Under the pieces are notes generated by a model. That model was not told the origin of the DNA, ran no database searches, and saw only the letters and a program-made list of their open reading frames with translations. Positions 14,564-22,793 of a stretch of 23,248 nucleotides of DNA are shown here, in pieces. Within the stretch, counting starts at the first letter, position 1. Every line of letters starts with the position of its first letter. This DNA is from CAZTTH01 sp964615975 (GTDB lineage: Bacteria > Verrucomicrobiota > Lentisphaeria > JABSQK01 > JAJFLO01). The stretch spans positions 1-23,248 of the forward strand of contig CAZTTH010000052.1 in NCBI GenBank assembly GCA_964615975.1, given 5' to 3'. A program made the position numbers and the translations under genes.

Positions 14564-17500
14564 TCAAGCGTCCAGTAATGCGCGTACTTTTCTGACCAAA
14601 TCAACCGGATCCAGAGGTTTATGGAGAATGGAGACCTTCGCCACATCAAGCCCTTGCCGGAGCAGGGTATCCTGGATATGCCCGCTCATAAAGAGTATTT
14701 TCATCGCGGGATAATGGCGCTGCAACTCTTCGGCAAGCCGCACCCCGCCCATTTCCGGCATCACCACATCACTGATCACCAGGGCGGTTGAATCCTTCTG
14801 TGCTTTCAGAATTGCCAATGCCTCATATCCATTGCCAGCTTCAATCACCCGATAGCCATATTCTTCCAATATCAATCTGCCGATCCGGCGGAGGTTGCTT
14901 TCATCTTCAACCAGCAGCACGGTTTCATCGCCGCGCAATGCGCTGGGAAGCGCACTGGCGGATGCAAGCAAATCCGGCCGGGCTTCTTTTACCGTGGGAA
15001 AATAGATTTTGAAGGTAGTTCCCTGATCAATTTCACTCTCAACTACAATATGACCCTCGCTTTGTTTGATAATGCCAAAAACCGTCGCCAATCCCAATCC
15101 CGTCCCTTTTCCCACCTCCTTGGTCGTGAAAAAGGGTTCAAAAATCCGCGCTTTGGTCGCCGCTGACATCCCACAGCCCGTATCAGTAATTTTCAAGAGG
15201 ATGTAATCACCCGGCGAACCATGCCCATGACTGCCGCTTTCACCGGGTTCAATCTTCTGGTTATGAGTTGAAATGGTCAAACGGCCGCCCCCTGGCATCG
15301 CATCTCTGGCATTGACTGCCAGGTTCATGATCACCTGATCAAGTTGACCGGGATCCGCCTTGACCAAGCCCAGTGTGGGATCGAGAGTGGTTGTCAATCC
15401 AATGTCTTCACCAATAAGTCGTTGCAGCATTTTGCTGATGGCGAGCACCACCCCATTCAGGTTAAGCACCCGTGGAGAGAGAATTTGTTTGCGGCTGAAC
15501 GCCAGTAATTGACCGGTGAGAACGGCAGCGCGTTTTCCCGCGTTAATGATTTCTTTCAGCATCGCTTTCTCCGGTTCGGTGAGGGAAAATTTCAGCAGAT
15601 ATAATTCTCCATACCCATTGATGATTGACAACAAGTTGTTGAAATCGTGTGCGATGCCACCGGCCAGTTGTCCGATCGCCTCCATTTTCTGGGATTGCCG
15701 CAATTCCGCTTCAAGTTGTTTGCGCCCCGAGACATCGCGCATGATCGCGATGAAAAAACGGGCGCCATCAATGGTGTAATCGGTCATAATAATTTCGAGC
15801 GGGATCTGGGCGCCGTTTTGATGTTGTCCCGCGATTTCCCTGATGCCGCCCCTAGTGGTGGCGAAGTAATTGGCGATCGTGTCGCGGTCACGATTTTTCC
15901 CAAACTCGGCGCTCAGCATCGTGATGTTCTGACCAATGAGCGCCACCGGATCGTAACCAAAAATCTTGTGGATTGAACCGCTGCTCCACTCCATGATTCC
16001 CTGTGGATTGACGGTCACAATGGCATCGACGGAATTCGCGGTAATCGAATGCAATCCGCATTCTACATATTTTTGGCTGGTGATATCCTGAATAATACAG
16101 GAGAAATTGGTCAACTGGCTTGTCACTCTATCCCGCATGACAACGGTGATGCAGCGGGCCAAAAACCGCGAACCATCCTGCCGCAACCGCCATTCGACCC
16201 GCTCGATTCGACCATGTTTCTCAACCTCCTTGAGTTCGTCATGCAGCTTGTCCGCGATTCCGTCCGCGGCCGGATATAAACGCTCCAGGGTCCGGCCGAT
16301 CATGGCTTCAGGGTCATACCCGGTAATACGTTTTGCTCCGGTATTCCACGATCTGATATTCCCGGCGGGAGAGACCATGATGATGGCATAATCCTGGATA
16401 CTGTTGACCAACTCGCGAAAGCGGAATTCAAGCCGTTGCGATTCGATATAGTCACCCAAGACCTTGGCGACATTTTGCAGAAAGTACACATCATTGGAAT
16501 CGAATTGCCGCGGTGTGTTGGTATGCGCACCCAACACCCCATAATCGTCCTTTCCCACGGAAATGATAACACTCATCCCTGCGACAATACCGTGCTGATG
16601 GAACAACGCCGGTATCTGAAACCGAGTTTCGCTCTGAATATTGGTCATAATCACCGGTTGCCGGACGCGCAACACATACCCTGCCTGAGTCTTATCCCCG
16701 GCGTCAAGCCAAGTTGAACCGACAACTCCATCCTGCCATCCAACGCCAGCGCGCAGGAGCAATGAATGACCATCGGGCTGCAACTCCATGATCTTGCAAA
16801 ATTCGATTTCAAGTACCGCGCTGATCATCCGCGCCGCTTCCTTGAACAATTCGTTGATCTCGGTCGACTGCAACGCCAGCTCGCCAAGCCTGGCCACCGC
16901 TTTTTGCTGCAGCAGCCTGGAGTGTAATTCAATTGTTTTCAGCCGCAGTTGTTCAGTATTCTCGCGCAAGGATTCATCCGCCAGCTTGCTTTCGGTAATG
17001 TCGAAGTTAATGCCAAACATCCGTTGTGGTTTACCCATCGCATTGTCGTCATGAATCTGACCGCGACCGGCAAGCCAGCGGATCGCGCCGTCAGCGCGGA
17101 CAATCCGGAATTGATGTTGGAAGGGGATTCGCTGTTCGATGGTTGCTATTATTTTCTGCTGTAATGATTCCCGATCGTCAGGATGCACATGCTGAAAAAA
17201 CAAGTCCGTCGCGATCCACCCATCCTGAGGCGGCAATCCCAGAAGCGTATAGAGGTATTGATTCCAATAAGAGCGATTTTCTGCGATATTCCAAATCCAT
17301 GATCCCATCTTACCCGCTTCCAGGGCCAGCGTGAGACTCTCTTCCTTTTCCCTCAGCTTGATTTCCGCCTGCTGGCGCACTTCATCATTAAAATGCAATG
17401 ACCTGCCGATCAGCCAGGTCACGATCAGCAACGTTATGGAACTCGAAACTATCATGAAGCAATACTGGAATTCCTGATCCACGTAACCATAACGCACCGC

Positions 17501-18265
17501 GGTTAAAGTAAGCATCCCCAGGAAGGTAGGCAGCAGGGCAATGATGGGGAACATATGGCGCGTCATTTTACCGCCGACACTGTTGCGAACAAACAGCCAT
17601 AATACGCCTTCATCAGGACGCCTGCAGAGAATGCCGAGACCGAGGAGCAGGATGGCAGAGGAAATATGCGGCCTGAAATGAATGTCGCCGGCCAGCCGAC
17701 GGGCCATGATGGTTTCGAAGGCAAAATCGCTGAGATAAATGAAGCCACATAATGCCATGGTCAACCCCAGATACTCTCCGATCCTAACCCACCGGCCGCG
17801 CCAGCCAATAACCATGAGGGATAATCCAAATAAAACCAGACACAGTGCCTGAATCGATGTCATTTTCGCGATAGTCAGAAGCGCGATAATATCGCCACTG
17901 CCGGCAGTTCCGGCTGCCCGCAGACGAGCGAATCCTAAATTCCACCCCGGGGCATATTGGACATAAAGGAGCCCTCCCAGAACTAATGTGAAAATCGCGG
18001 CTATGCGCGCAACCACCGCCAACCCGGGACGTTTTTCGATATTCAGCCAGCAGACCAATGACAGACCTGCCAGCATGAGGCCGGTTTCAATGCCGAGTTG
18101 TAAGGATGCCCAGGCGGCATGAATGTCGGAAGCGCTGTGAATCATGAACAATCGGCTGGACCAGGCAAGCGCTCCGATAGCAATTGCCCAGCATCCGGCT
18201 AAGAGTGAGAAGTACCGAAGATTTTTAGCTTGAATGTGATCTATGGTTGTATCCGGGTTGGTCAT
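14564..18265 (-). CDS. Membrane hybrid histidine kinase (PAS-GAF-PAS-PAS-HisKA-HATPase-REC)
   Basis: 1233 residues. The N-terminal 290 hold about eight hydrophobic helices forming a membrane sensor module of no family I can name. Next are a PAS/PAC domain (about 305-430), a short coiled segment, a GAF domain (about 455-610), a second PAS (615-732) and a third PAS (738-850). The kinase core has the H-box GGIAHDFNNLLS with His873, N-box NLAVNARDAMPGG, G1 DTGCGMS, F-box EPFFTTK and G2 GKGTGLGLA. The C-terminal receiver (about 1113-1233) has acidic residues at 1120-1121, phospho-acceptor Asp1166 (ISDVVMPEMGG) and Lys1216 (LHKPLD). All catalytic residues are present. The receiver is terminal with no output domain, so a phosphotransfer partner is expected elsewhere. 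The signal is unknown; membrane plus three PAS and a GAF suggests several inputs. Confidence 0.92.
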   Translation of the reverse strand: MTNPDTTIDHIQAKNLRYFSLLAGCWAIAIGALAWSSRLFMIHSASDIHAAWASLQLGIETGLMLAGLSLVCWLNIEKRPGLAVVARIAAIFTLVLGGLLYVQYAPGWNLGFARLRAAGTAGSGDIIALLTIAKMTSIQALCLVLFGLSLMVIGWRGRWVRIGEYLGLTMALCGFIYLSDFAFETIMARRLAGDIHFRPHISSAILLLGLGILCRRPDEGVLWLFVRNSVGGKMTRHMFPIIALLPTFLGMLTLTAVRYGYVDQEFQYCFMIVSSSITLLIVTWLIGRSLHFNDEVRQQAEIKLREKEESLTLALEAGKMGSWIWNIAENRSYWNQYLYTLLGLPPQDGWIATDLFFQHVHPDDRESLQQKIIATIEQRIPFQHQFRIVRADGAIRWLAGRGQIHDDNAMGKPQRMFGINFDITESKLADESLRENTEQLRLKTIELHSRLLQQKAVARLGELALQSTEINELFKEAARMISAVLEIEFCKIMELQPDGHSLLLRAGVGWQDGVVGSTWLDAGDKTQAGYVLRVRQPVIMTNIQSETRFQIPALFHQHGIVAGMSVIISVGKDDYGVLGAHTNTPRQFDSNDVYFLQNVAKVLGDYIESQRLEFRFRELVNSIQDYAIIMVSPAGNIRSWNTGAKRITGYDPEAMIGRTLERLYPAADGIADKLHDELKEVEKHGRIERVEWRLRQDGSRFLARCITVVMRDRVTSQLTNFSCIIQDITSQKYVECGLHSITANSVDAIVTVNPQGIMEWSSGSIHKIFGYDPVALIGQNITMLSAEFGKNRDRDTIANYFATTRGGIREIAGQHQNGAQIPLEIIMTDYTIDGARFFIAIMRDVSGRKQLEAELRQSQKMEAIGQLAGGIAHDFNNLLSIINGYGELYLLKFSLTEPEKAMLKEIINAGKRAAVLTGQLLAFSRKQILSPRVLNLNGVVLAISKMLQRLIGEDIGLTTTLDPTLGLVKADPGQLDQVIMNLAVNARDAMPGGGRLTISTHNQKIEPGESGSHGHGSPGDYILLKITDTGCGMSAATKARIFEPFFTTKEVGKGTGLGLATVFGIIKQSEGHIVVESEIDQGTTFKIYFPTVKEARPDLLASASALPSALRGDETVLLVEDESNLRRIGRLILEEYGYRVIEAGNGYEALAILKAQKDSTALVISDVVMPEMGGVRLAEELQRHYPAMKILFMSGHIQDTLLRQGLDVAKVSILHKPLDPVDLVRKVRALLDA

Positions 18266-18618
18266 TGAATAAATTCCCTTATTGAGGACTCCTTGCCATT
18301 CGCGCGGCAGTCGATCCTCAGCTCAAGTTGCGGCCCATGGCATTGGCGAGGCTGACATCCATGGCAGCGCCCATCATGGCATAAATAATGATAACGAAAA
18401 ATCTTGACATATTTCAGATATAACAGAAATCATGCCAGTGTCAGCAAATTTCCCCAGAGGGCTTTATTATCATGTTGCGACAGATACAATTAAAAACATT
18501 ATTGCTGACCGCGCGTCAACGGTGGCAGGGGTAAAACATCAGAGCTGATTTGGGGGATTGGGGAAAATCCCGAGGAAATTTCCCAATCTCCCCGCTGAAT
18601 CAAAGGTAAAGTTCTCAC
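18266..18618. other. Divergent regulatory region between two sensor kinases
   Basis: These 353 bp separate the divergent kinase genes and must hold both promoters. TTGACA occurs at 18404-18409 on the plus strand without a good -10. An imperfect 42-nt hairpin at 18552-18593 (GATTGGGGAAA pairing with TTTCCCAATC, extended by GGGG/CCCC) lies just before the plus-strand kinase. A weak sigma-54-like TGGCAT-N5-AGGCT sits at 18338-18353. A 30-codon minus-strand frame at 18318-18410 has a hydrophobic N-terminus but no ribosome-binding site. Confidence 0.45.
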
Positions 18619-20013
18619 ATGTCCAGACCAGAAAAATCATTTCAGTTATTGCCGATCTTCTCACTGACTTCGTTGGTGGTCGTCGTGTTATTGACCTTTT
18701 CACTCACCCGTCTGCTCACGTATCGGCTCAAATTTCAGTTGTTCGAAACCGAAAAGCACCTGATCTCATCGTTGGTGCATGCGGAAGTATTGGAGGAATT
18801 CGCGGGAAATTCCTTCGCGCCCAATGACCTGAATGATCATTTTATTCATGAAATGATCATGTTGATGGATGAAATCGCCTTGTCCAGCGAGATGGATCTG
18901 GCAACCTGGAGCGGGGAAATCACCTGGTCGACCGATCCCCGGCAGATCGGCGGGCGGCTCATGGATGGAGAATTGAACTCGGTATATGAGGGAGAATCAC
19001 AGATCAAACTCGTCCAGATCAATACCCCGGGCGGCGACCCGCTGCATTATACCTGGACCTACGTCCCGATTCGTCGTGATGGCAGGGAAATTGGCATCAT
19101 CAGGGTCAAGCGCCACGCCGAAAAATTAGTCGCGCAGTTGGAGGCATTGGAATCCGATGTCATGTTCTCGTGTTTTCTCTTCGGTATTATCCTCTATGGC
19201 GCCCTGCTTTCGATCATCTTTCCCGCCAGTCGGATTCTCAATCACCAACACCAAACCTTGCTCAGAAATGCCAAGACCCTCGCAGCCATCAATCAGGAAC
19301 TCCAGGAAACCCAGCAAAAACTGGTGCAAAAAGAACGCTATTCCGCAATTGGCGAAGTCTGTGGCGCGGTTGCCCACGGCCTCAAAAATCCCATCGCCAG
19401 CGTCCGATCCGCCGTGCAATTGCTCAGCCTGACCAAACAAACCGAAACCCAGCATCAATTACTGGCCGATGAAATTCTCCATGAAGTTGACCGCCTGACC
19501 CGACGGCTCAATGATTTACTGAATTTTGTCAAACCCTTCCATCCGCAAGCGCAACTCCTGGCGCTTGAAGACGTGCTGCGCAATGCCGTCAAAAGTTTGA
19601 TCTGGAAAGCGCACAGCGATGGACTCGATATCGCGATTGAGTGCGAACCGGGTTTGCCGCCACTTTCCATCGATCCCAACCTGGTGGAGGAAGCATTGAT
19701 CAATGTGATCAGCAATGCCATGAGTGCATCACCAAGCGGCGGCCAAATCACCTGCCATCTCCGCATGAACGCCAGCACCCAGAATATTTCGATCACGGAT
19801 CAGGGACGCGGCATTGATTCCACCCTCCTGCCGCGCATCTTCGAGCAGTTTTTTACCACCAACAGCCAGGGTATTGGGCTGGGGCTGGCAATCACTAAAA
19901 AGATCATGGATCTGCATCAAGGCGGCATCGCGCTGACCAGTGAACTGAATCGGGGGACCACGGTCACCCTGAGTTTTCCCTTGGCTGTTGCCAATGATGC
20001 GGGAGGGACGTAA
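18619..20013 (+). CDS. Two-TM sensor histidine kinase, probable partner of the sigma-54 regulator
   Basis: 464 residues with classical architecture: TM1 about 12-34, an extracytoplasmic sensor of roughly 145 residues, TM2 about 181-203, then a coiled linker (205-245). The H-box GAVAHGLKNPIAS carries His253, the N-box is INVISNAMSA (Asn366), and G1 DQGRG and G2 GIGLGLA are intact. This AHGLKNP type of H-box is common in kinases of the AtoS/ZraS/NtrB sort that pair with sigma-54 activators. Such an activator lies 1.2 kb downstream on the same strand, so I infer a cognate pair. The periplasmic ligand is unknown, and the sensor contains WSGEITWSTDPRQIG and a PxRRDGREIG segment seen in Cache-like folds. 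An AAAGG lies about 12 nt before the ATG, a rather long spacing. Confidence 0.9.
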   Translation: MSRPEKSFQLLPIFSLTSLVVVVLLTFSLTRLLTYRLKFQLFETEKHLISSLVHAEVLEEFAGNSFAPNDLNDHFIHEMIMLMDEIALSSEMDLATWSGEITWSTDPRQIGGRLMDGELNSVYEGESQIKLVQINTPGGDPLHYTWTYVPIRRDGREIGIIRVKRHAEKLVAQLEALESDVMFSCFLFGIILYGALLSIIFPASRILNHQHQTLLRNAKTLAAINQELQETQQKLVQKERYSAIGEVCGAVAHGLKNPIASVRSAVQLLSLTKQTETQHQLLADEILHEVDRLTRRLNDLLNFVKPFHPQAQLLALEDVLRNAVKSLIWKAHSDGLDIAIECEPGLPPLSIDPNLVEEALINVISNAMSASPSGGQITCHLRMNASTQNISITDQGRGIDSTLLPRIFEQFFTTNSQGIGLGLAITKKIMDLHQGGIALTSELNRGTTVTLSFPLAVANDAGGT

Positions 20014-20055
20014 TCTTCTGCCGTGTTCTGCCAGGTGCTGCTGAAACAGCAGAAT

Positions 20056-20163
20056 TGCCCGCGATTGGGTTCGTCCAGGATTGGAATCCGAGGGTATCCA
20101 CAGTGGAGAGTTAATAGTGAAATGATCGTTCGCGGTCGGCAGGGATGCCGACCATACGTACTG
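20056..20163 (+). repeat. 108-bp direct repeat, left copy flanking rayT
   Basis: This segment aligns without gaps to 20864-20971, with 9 mismatches by my count (about 92% identity). Both copies start TGCCCGCGATTGGG and end TACGTACTG, and both contain the REP palindrome GTCGGCAGGGATGCCGAC. Copy starts are 808 bp apart with rayT between them. Confidence 0.9.
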
Positions 20164-20182
20164 CGGGCATCCTTGCCCGCAG
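20135..20182. repeat. REP pair (REPIN-like) upstream of rayT
   Basis: Palindrome A, GTCGGCA-GGGA-TGCCGAC (20135-20152), is followed 8 nt later by palindrome B, with arms CTGCGGGC and GCCCGCAG around ATCCTT (20161-20182). The core of B resembles the reverse complement of A, so the two form an inverted REP doublet, the usual substrate-like partner of RAYT proteins. Confidence 0.85.
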
Positions 20183-20212
20183 ATTGATTAAACTAATCTA
20201 CAAAGGTTTCTC

Positions 20213-20839
20213 ATGGCACCCAACATTGATTGGCAAAGCTTGAAAATCAGACAGGGAACCTTATTGCCTCACTGGTCCTGCGACCATGCGGTTTATCATG
20301 TAGTATTCCGACTTCTAGATTCGATTCCCATCTCCACCTTGCGAAAATGGGCAAGAGAACGGGAAGCCATTATCGAGAATGCCTGTCAAATAGGAAGACC
20401 ATTAAGCAAGTATGAAATTGATCGTTTGGGAATTCTCTATTCTGAAAAGGTCGATGAATATCTTAATGCCGGACATGGCCAATGTTGGTTAAAACATCCT
20501 GAAATCGCGGATGTGATATCAGCAGCTATTGTTTATTCAAATGGAGATCGATATAACTTGCATGCATGGTGTGTGATGCCCTCTCATGTTCACGTGATCG
20601 TTGAACCGCTAGGCAATCATGAATTAAGTGATATAGTACAAAGTTGGAAGTCTTTCTCCGCACAGCAGGCGAATCGCTTCTTGAACCGGCGTGGCGGATT
20701 TTGGCATCGCGAATTTTATGACCGGATTATCCGAAGCAATAGGGAATACCGCCATCAGATCGAGTATGTTAAACAGAATCCCTTGAAAGCTGGGTTGAAA
20801 AATTGGCGCTGGCAACATGTGGCGGAAGAAACAAAATAA
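20213..20839 (+). CDS. rayT: REP-associated tyrosine transposase (Y1_Tnp, IS200-like HUH family)
   Basis: 208 residues. The HUH motif lies in WCVMPSHVHVIV (His125, His127), the signature of Y1 transposases. It is followed by LSDIVQSWKSFSA, FWHREFYDRIIR (candidate nucleophile Tyr169) and IEYVKQNPLKAGL, all typical of RAYTs rather than of mobile IS200. The N-terminal PHWSCDHAVYHVVFRL segment is also typical. RAYTs nick single-stranded REP sequences and are thought to have spread REP/REPIN elements. They are usually single-copy and not flanked by IS ends. Here REP palindromes and 108-bp direct repeats lie on both sides, as expected. It lies between a sensor kinase and a response regulator. AAAGG precedes the ATG by about 9 nt. 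It appears intact. Confidence 0.93.
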   Translation: MAPNIDWQSLKIRQGTLLPHWSCDHAVYHVVFRLLDSIPISTLRKWAREREAIIENACQIGRPLSKYEIDRLGILYSEKVDEYLNAGHGQCWLKHPEIADVISAAIVYSNGDRYNLHAWCVMPSHVHVIVEPLGNHELSDIVQSWKSFSAQQANRFLNRRGGFWHREFYDRIIRSNREYRHQIEYVKQNPLKAGLKNWRWQHVAEETK

Positions 20840-20863
20840 TTCCTGCCTTAAAGACATCGGTTC

Positions 20864-20971
20864 TGCCCGCGATTGGGTTCGTCCAGGATTGGAATCCGAA
20901 GTAATCCACAGTGGAGAGTTAATAATAAAAAGATCGTTCGCTGTCGGCAGGGATGCCGACAGTACGTACTG
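20864..20971 (+). repeat. 108-bp direct repeat, right copy flanking rayT
   Basis: This copy starts 25 bp after the rayT stop and matches 20056-20163 along its full length with 9 scattered mismatches. Mismatches cluster in the linker before the REP and in the two bases after it. Confidence 0.9.
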
Positions 20972-21025
20972 TTCGCGGTCGGCAGGGATGCCGACAGGAC
21001 GACCTGCGGGCATCCTTGCCCGCAG
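20943..21025. repeat. REP cluster downstream of rayT
   Basis: Two copies of palindrome A (20943-20960 and 20978-20995) are followed by palindrome B (21004-21025). Another B copy begins directly after the N gap (21159-21180). Arm sequences are identical to those upstream of rayT. Confidence 0.85.
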
Positions 21026-21058
21026 GTGGGAAGTGGCAGGGACTTCGACAGTAAGTCA

Positions 21059-21158
21059 NNNNNNNNNNNNNNNNNNNNNNNNNNNNNNNNNNNNNNNNNN
21101 NNNNNNNNNNNNNNNNNNNNNNNNNNNNNNNNNNNNNNNNNNNNNNNNNNNNNNNNNN
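21059..21158. other. Assembly gap of exactly 100 N
   Basis: The 55 bases before the gap (21004-21058) are identical to the first 55 bases after it (21159-21213). Contig ends sharing exactly 55 bases are what a de Bruijn assembly with k=55 produces, so the true distance may be an overlap rather than missing DNA. Alternatively, further REP copies have been collapsed. Confidence 0.9.
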
Positions 21159-21230
21159 CTGCGGGCATCCTTGCCCGCAGGTGGGAAGTGGCAGGGACTT
21201 CGACAGTAAGTCATTAACAAAAGGAAACCG

Positions 21231-22793
21231 ATGAAAAAACCGCTGATTTTGATTGTCGAAGACGAAAAACTGCTGGCGAAATCGATGAAACTATTCCTCG
21301 GCCAATCCTATCATGTGCAAACTTTCCCTACCGCCGAGGATGCGGAAACCTGGTTAAATGGCAACACCGCGGATCTGATTATCAGCGACATCCGCCTGCC
21401 GGGTAAAAATGGCCTGGAATTTCTCGATTTCATCACTCATAACAAACTCGATATCCCGATCATTTTTATCACCGCGCATAGCAGCCTGAAAAACGCGGTC
21501 ACGGCCATCAAAATGGGGGCCTCCGACTATCTGGGCAAACCCCTCGACCTCGAGGAACTGCTGATTGTGGTCAAACGCCAGCTGAATGAACGTGAAATGA
21601 AAAACGAACTGGCGTATCATCGCCGTCGTCAACACCAGGATCAATGCGAAACCTACTGTATCTGTGAATCAGAGTGGAATCTTCGCCTGCAGTCATTGAT
21701 CAAGCGCCTGGTCGCCATTGAAGAAAAAACCGGTGAAGTTCCAACCCTGTTGGTGAGCGGCGAATCCGGTGTCGGGAAAGGCGCGCTGGTGCGCTACCTG
21801 CATCGCCTGTCCCCGCGCGCCTCCCAGCGCTTGGTGGAGTGCAATTGCGCCGCCATTCCCGAATCCCTTTTTGAAGCGGAATTGTTCGGCAATGAAAAAG
21901 GAGCATTTACCGGCGCCGTGGAAAAACGGATTGGATTATTTGAAATGGCCGATGGCGGTCTGCTCTTTCTTGATGAAATCGACTCCATTCCCCTGCACCT
22001 GCAGCCCAAACTCCTGAAAGCGATCGAAGATAAAATCATCCGCCGGGTCGGCGGCGCCCGTGACCTCAAGGTGAATACCCGCATCGTCGTCGCCACCAAC
22101 ACCAACCTGCGCCAGGCACTGGACAACGGACGGTTTCGCCATGATTTGTATCATCGCCTGACCCTGCTCCATATTGAAATCCCGCCATTGCGCCAGCGCA
22201 ATGACGAAATTCCCGCGCTGGCCGCCTTCTTTCTCAGCCAGGCCAAGCTCAGATATCAATGCCCGGAACCGATGCTCTCCGACCAGAATCGCGCCGATTT
22301 ACGCGCTTATACCTGGCCGGGCAATATTCGCGAACTGCACCATGAAATCGAGCGCGGCATTCTCTTGTATGACGGGCGGGATCTTGATTTTTCCTACCTG
22401 CGGCAACTGCCGCAACCGCATTACCGGTCACCCACCAGCAGCAGCGTGATGGTGGAGTTACCCGAAAATGGCGTCGACCTGGCGACCGTGGAAACGCGCA
22501 TCGTCGAACAAGCGTTGCTGCAAACCGATCGCCACCTGGAAAATTCCGCCCGCCTGCTTTCAATCTCGATCGACCGCCTTTTGGAAATCATTACCGCTTC
22601 ACGTATCGATATGAATAATCTTCATCCCTGGGCCACCGTCCTGCCGGCAACCGGGATTGATTTAAATGCCGTTGAGCAATCGATGATCGATCAAGCATTG
22701 TCGCGCACCAAAAATAATGTCACTGCCGCCGCCCGTCTGCTCAACCTCAGCCGCGACATGCTTCGCTATCGCATCGAAAAAATGAAAACTTGA
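21231..22793 (+). CDS. Sigma-54-dependent response regulator with two tandem Fis-type HTH segments
   Basis: 520 residues. The receiver (about 5-118) has acidic residues at 10-11, phospho-acceptor Asp53 (ISDIRLPGKNG), Thr81 and Lys103. The AAA+ domain (about 150-395) has Walker A GESGVGKG (177-184), the sigma-54-contacting GAFTGA (224-229), Walker B LLFLDEID and the arginine-finger region RFRHDLYHRL. The C-terminus holds two related segments. GVDLATVETRIVEQALLQT at 414-432 continues to about 460, and GIDLNAVEQSMIDQALSRT at 475-493 continues to 520. The second (NNVTAAARLLNLSRDMLRYRIEKM) is a canonical Fis-type HTH and the first is a diverged copy. By family it drives open-complex formation at sigma-54 promoters when phosphorylated. 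AAAGGAAA precedes the ATG. It probably pairs with the kinase ending at 20013. Confidence 0.95.
   Translation: MKKPLILIVEDEKLLAKSMKLFLGQSYHVQTFPTAEDAETWLNGNTADLIISDIRLPGKNGLEFLDFITHNKLDIPIIFITAHSSLKNAVTAIKMGASDYLGKPLDLEELLIVVKRQLNEREMKNELAYHRRRQHQDQCETYCICESEWNLRLQSLIKRLVAIEEKTGEVPTLLVSGESGVGKGALVRYLHRLSPRASQRLVECNCAAIPESLFEAELFGNEKGAFTGAVEKRIGLFEMADGGLLFLDEIDSIPLHLQPKLLKAIEDKIIRRVGGARDLKVNTRIVVATNTNLRQALDNGRFRHDLYHRLTLLHIEIPPLRQRNDEIPALAAFFLSQAKLRYQCPEPMLSDQNRADLRAYTWPGNIRELHHEIERGILLYDGRDLDFSYLRQLPQPHYRSPTSSSVMVELPENGVDLATVETRIVEQALLQTDRHLENSARLLSISIDRLLEIITASRIDMNNLHPWATVLPATGIDLNAVEQSMIDQALSRTKNNVTAAARLLNLSRDMLRYRIEKMKT

Noticed and set aside
18338..18353. Sigma-54 promoter candidate upstream of the kinase
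   Set aside because: The -24 TGGCA fits but the -12 half (AGGCT) departs from TTGC and it lies far from the start, so it is too weak to call.
18318..18410. 30-codon minus-strand frame with a signal-like N-terminus (MSRFFVIIIYAMMGAAMD)
   Set aside because: No ribosome-binding site, no homologue recognised, and short enough to arise by chance.
20943..21213. CRISPR-like array (repeated short palindromes)
   Set aside because: Units are REP palindromes with irregular, non-unique spacing, no spacer-sized unique inserts and no cas genes nearby.
20817..21217. Open frames crossing the N gap after rayT
   Set aside because: They are made of REP repeats and unknown bases, so translation through Ns is meaningless.
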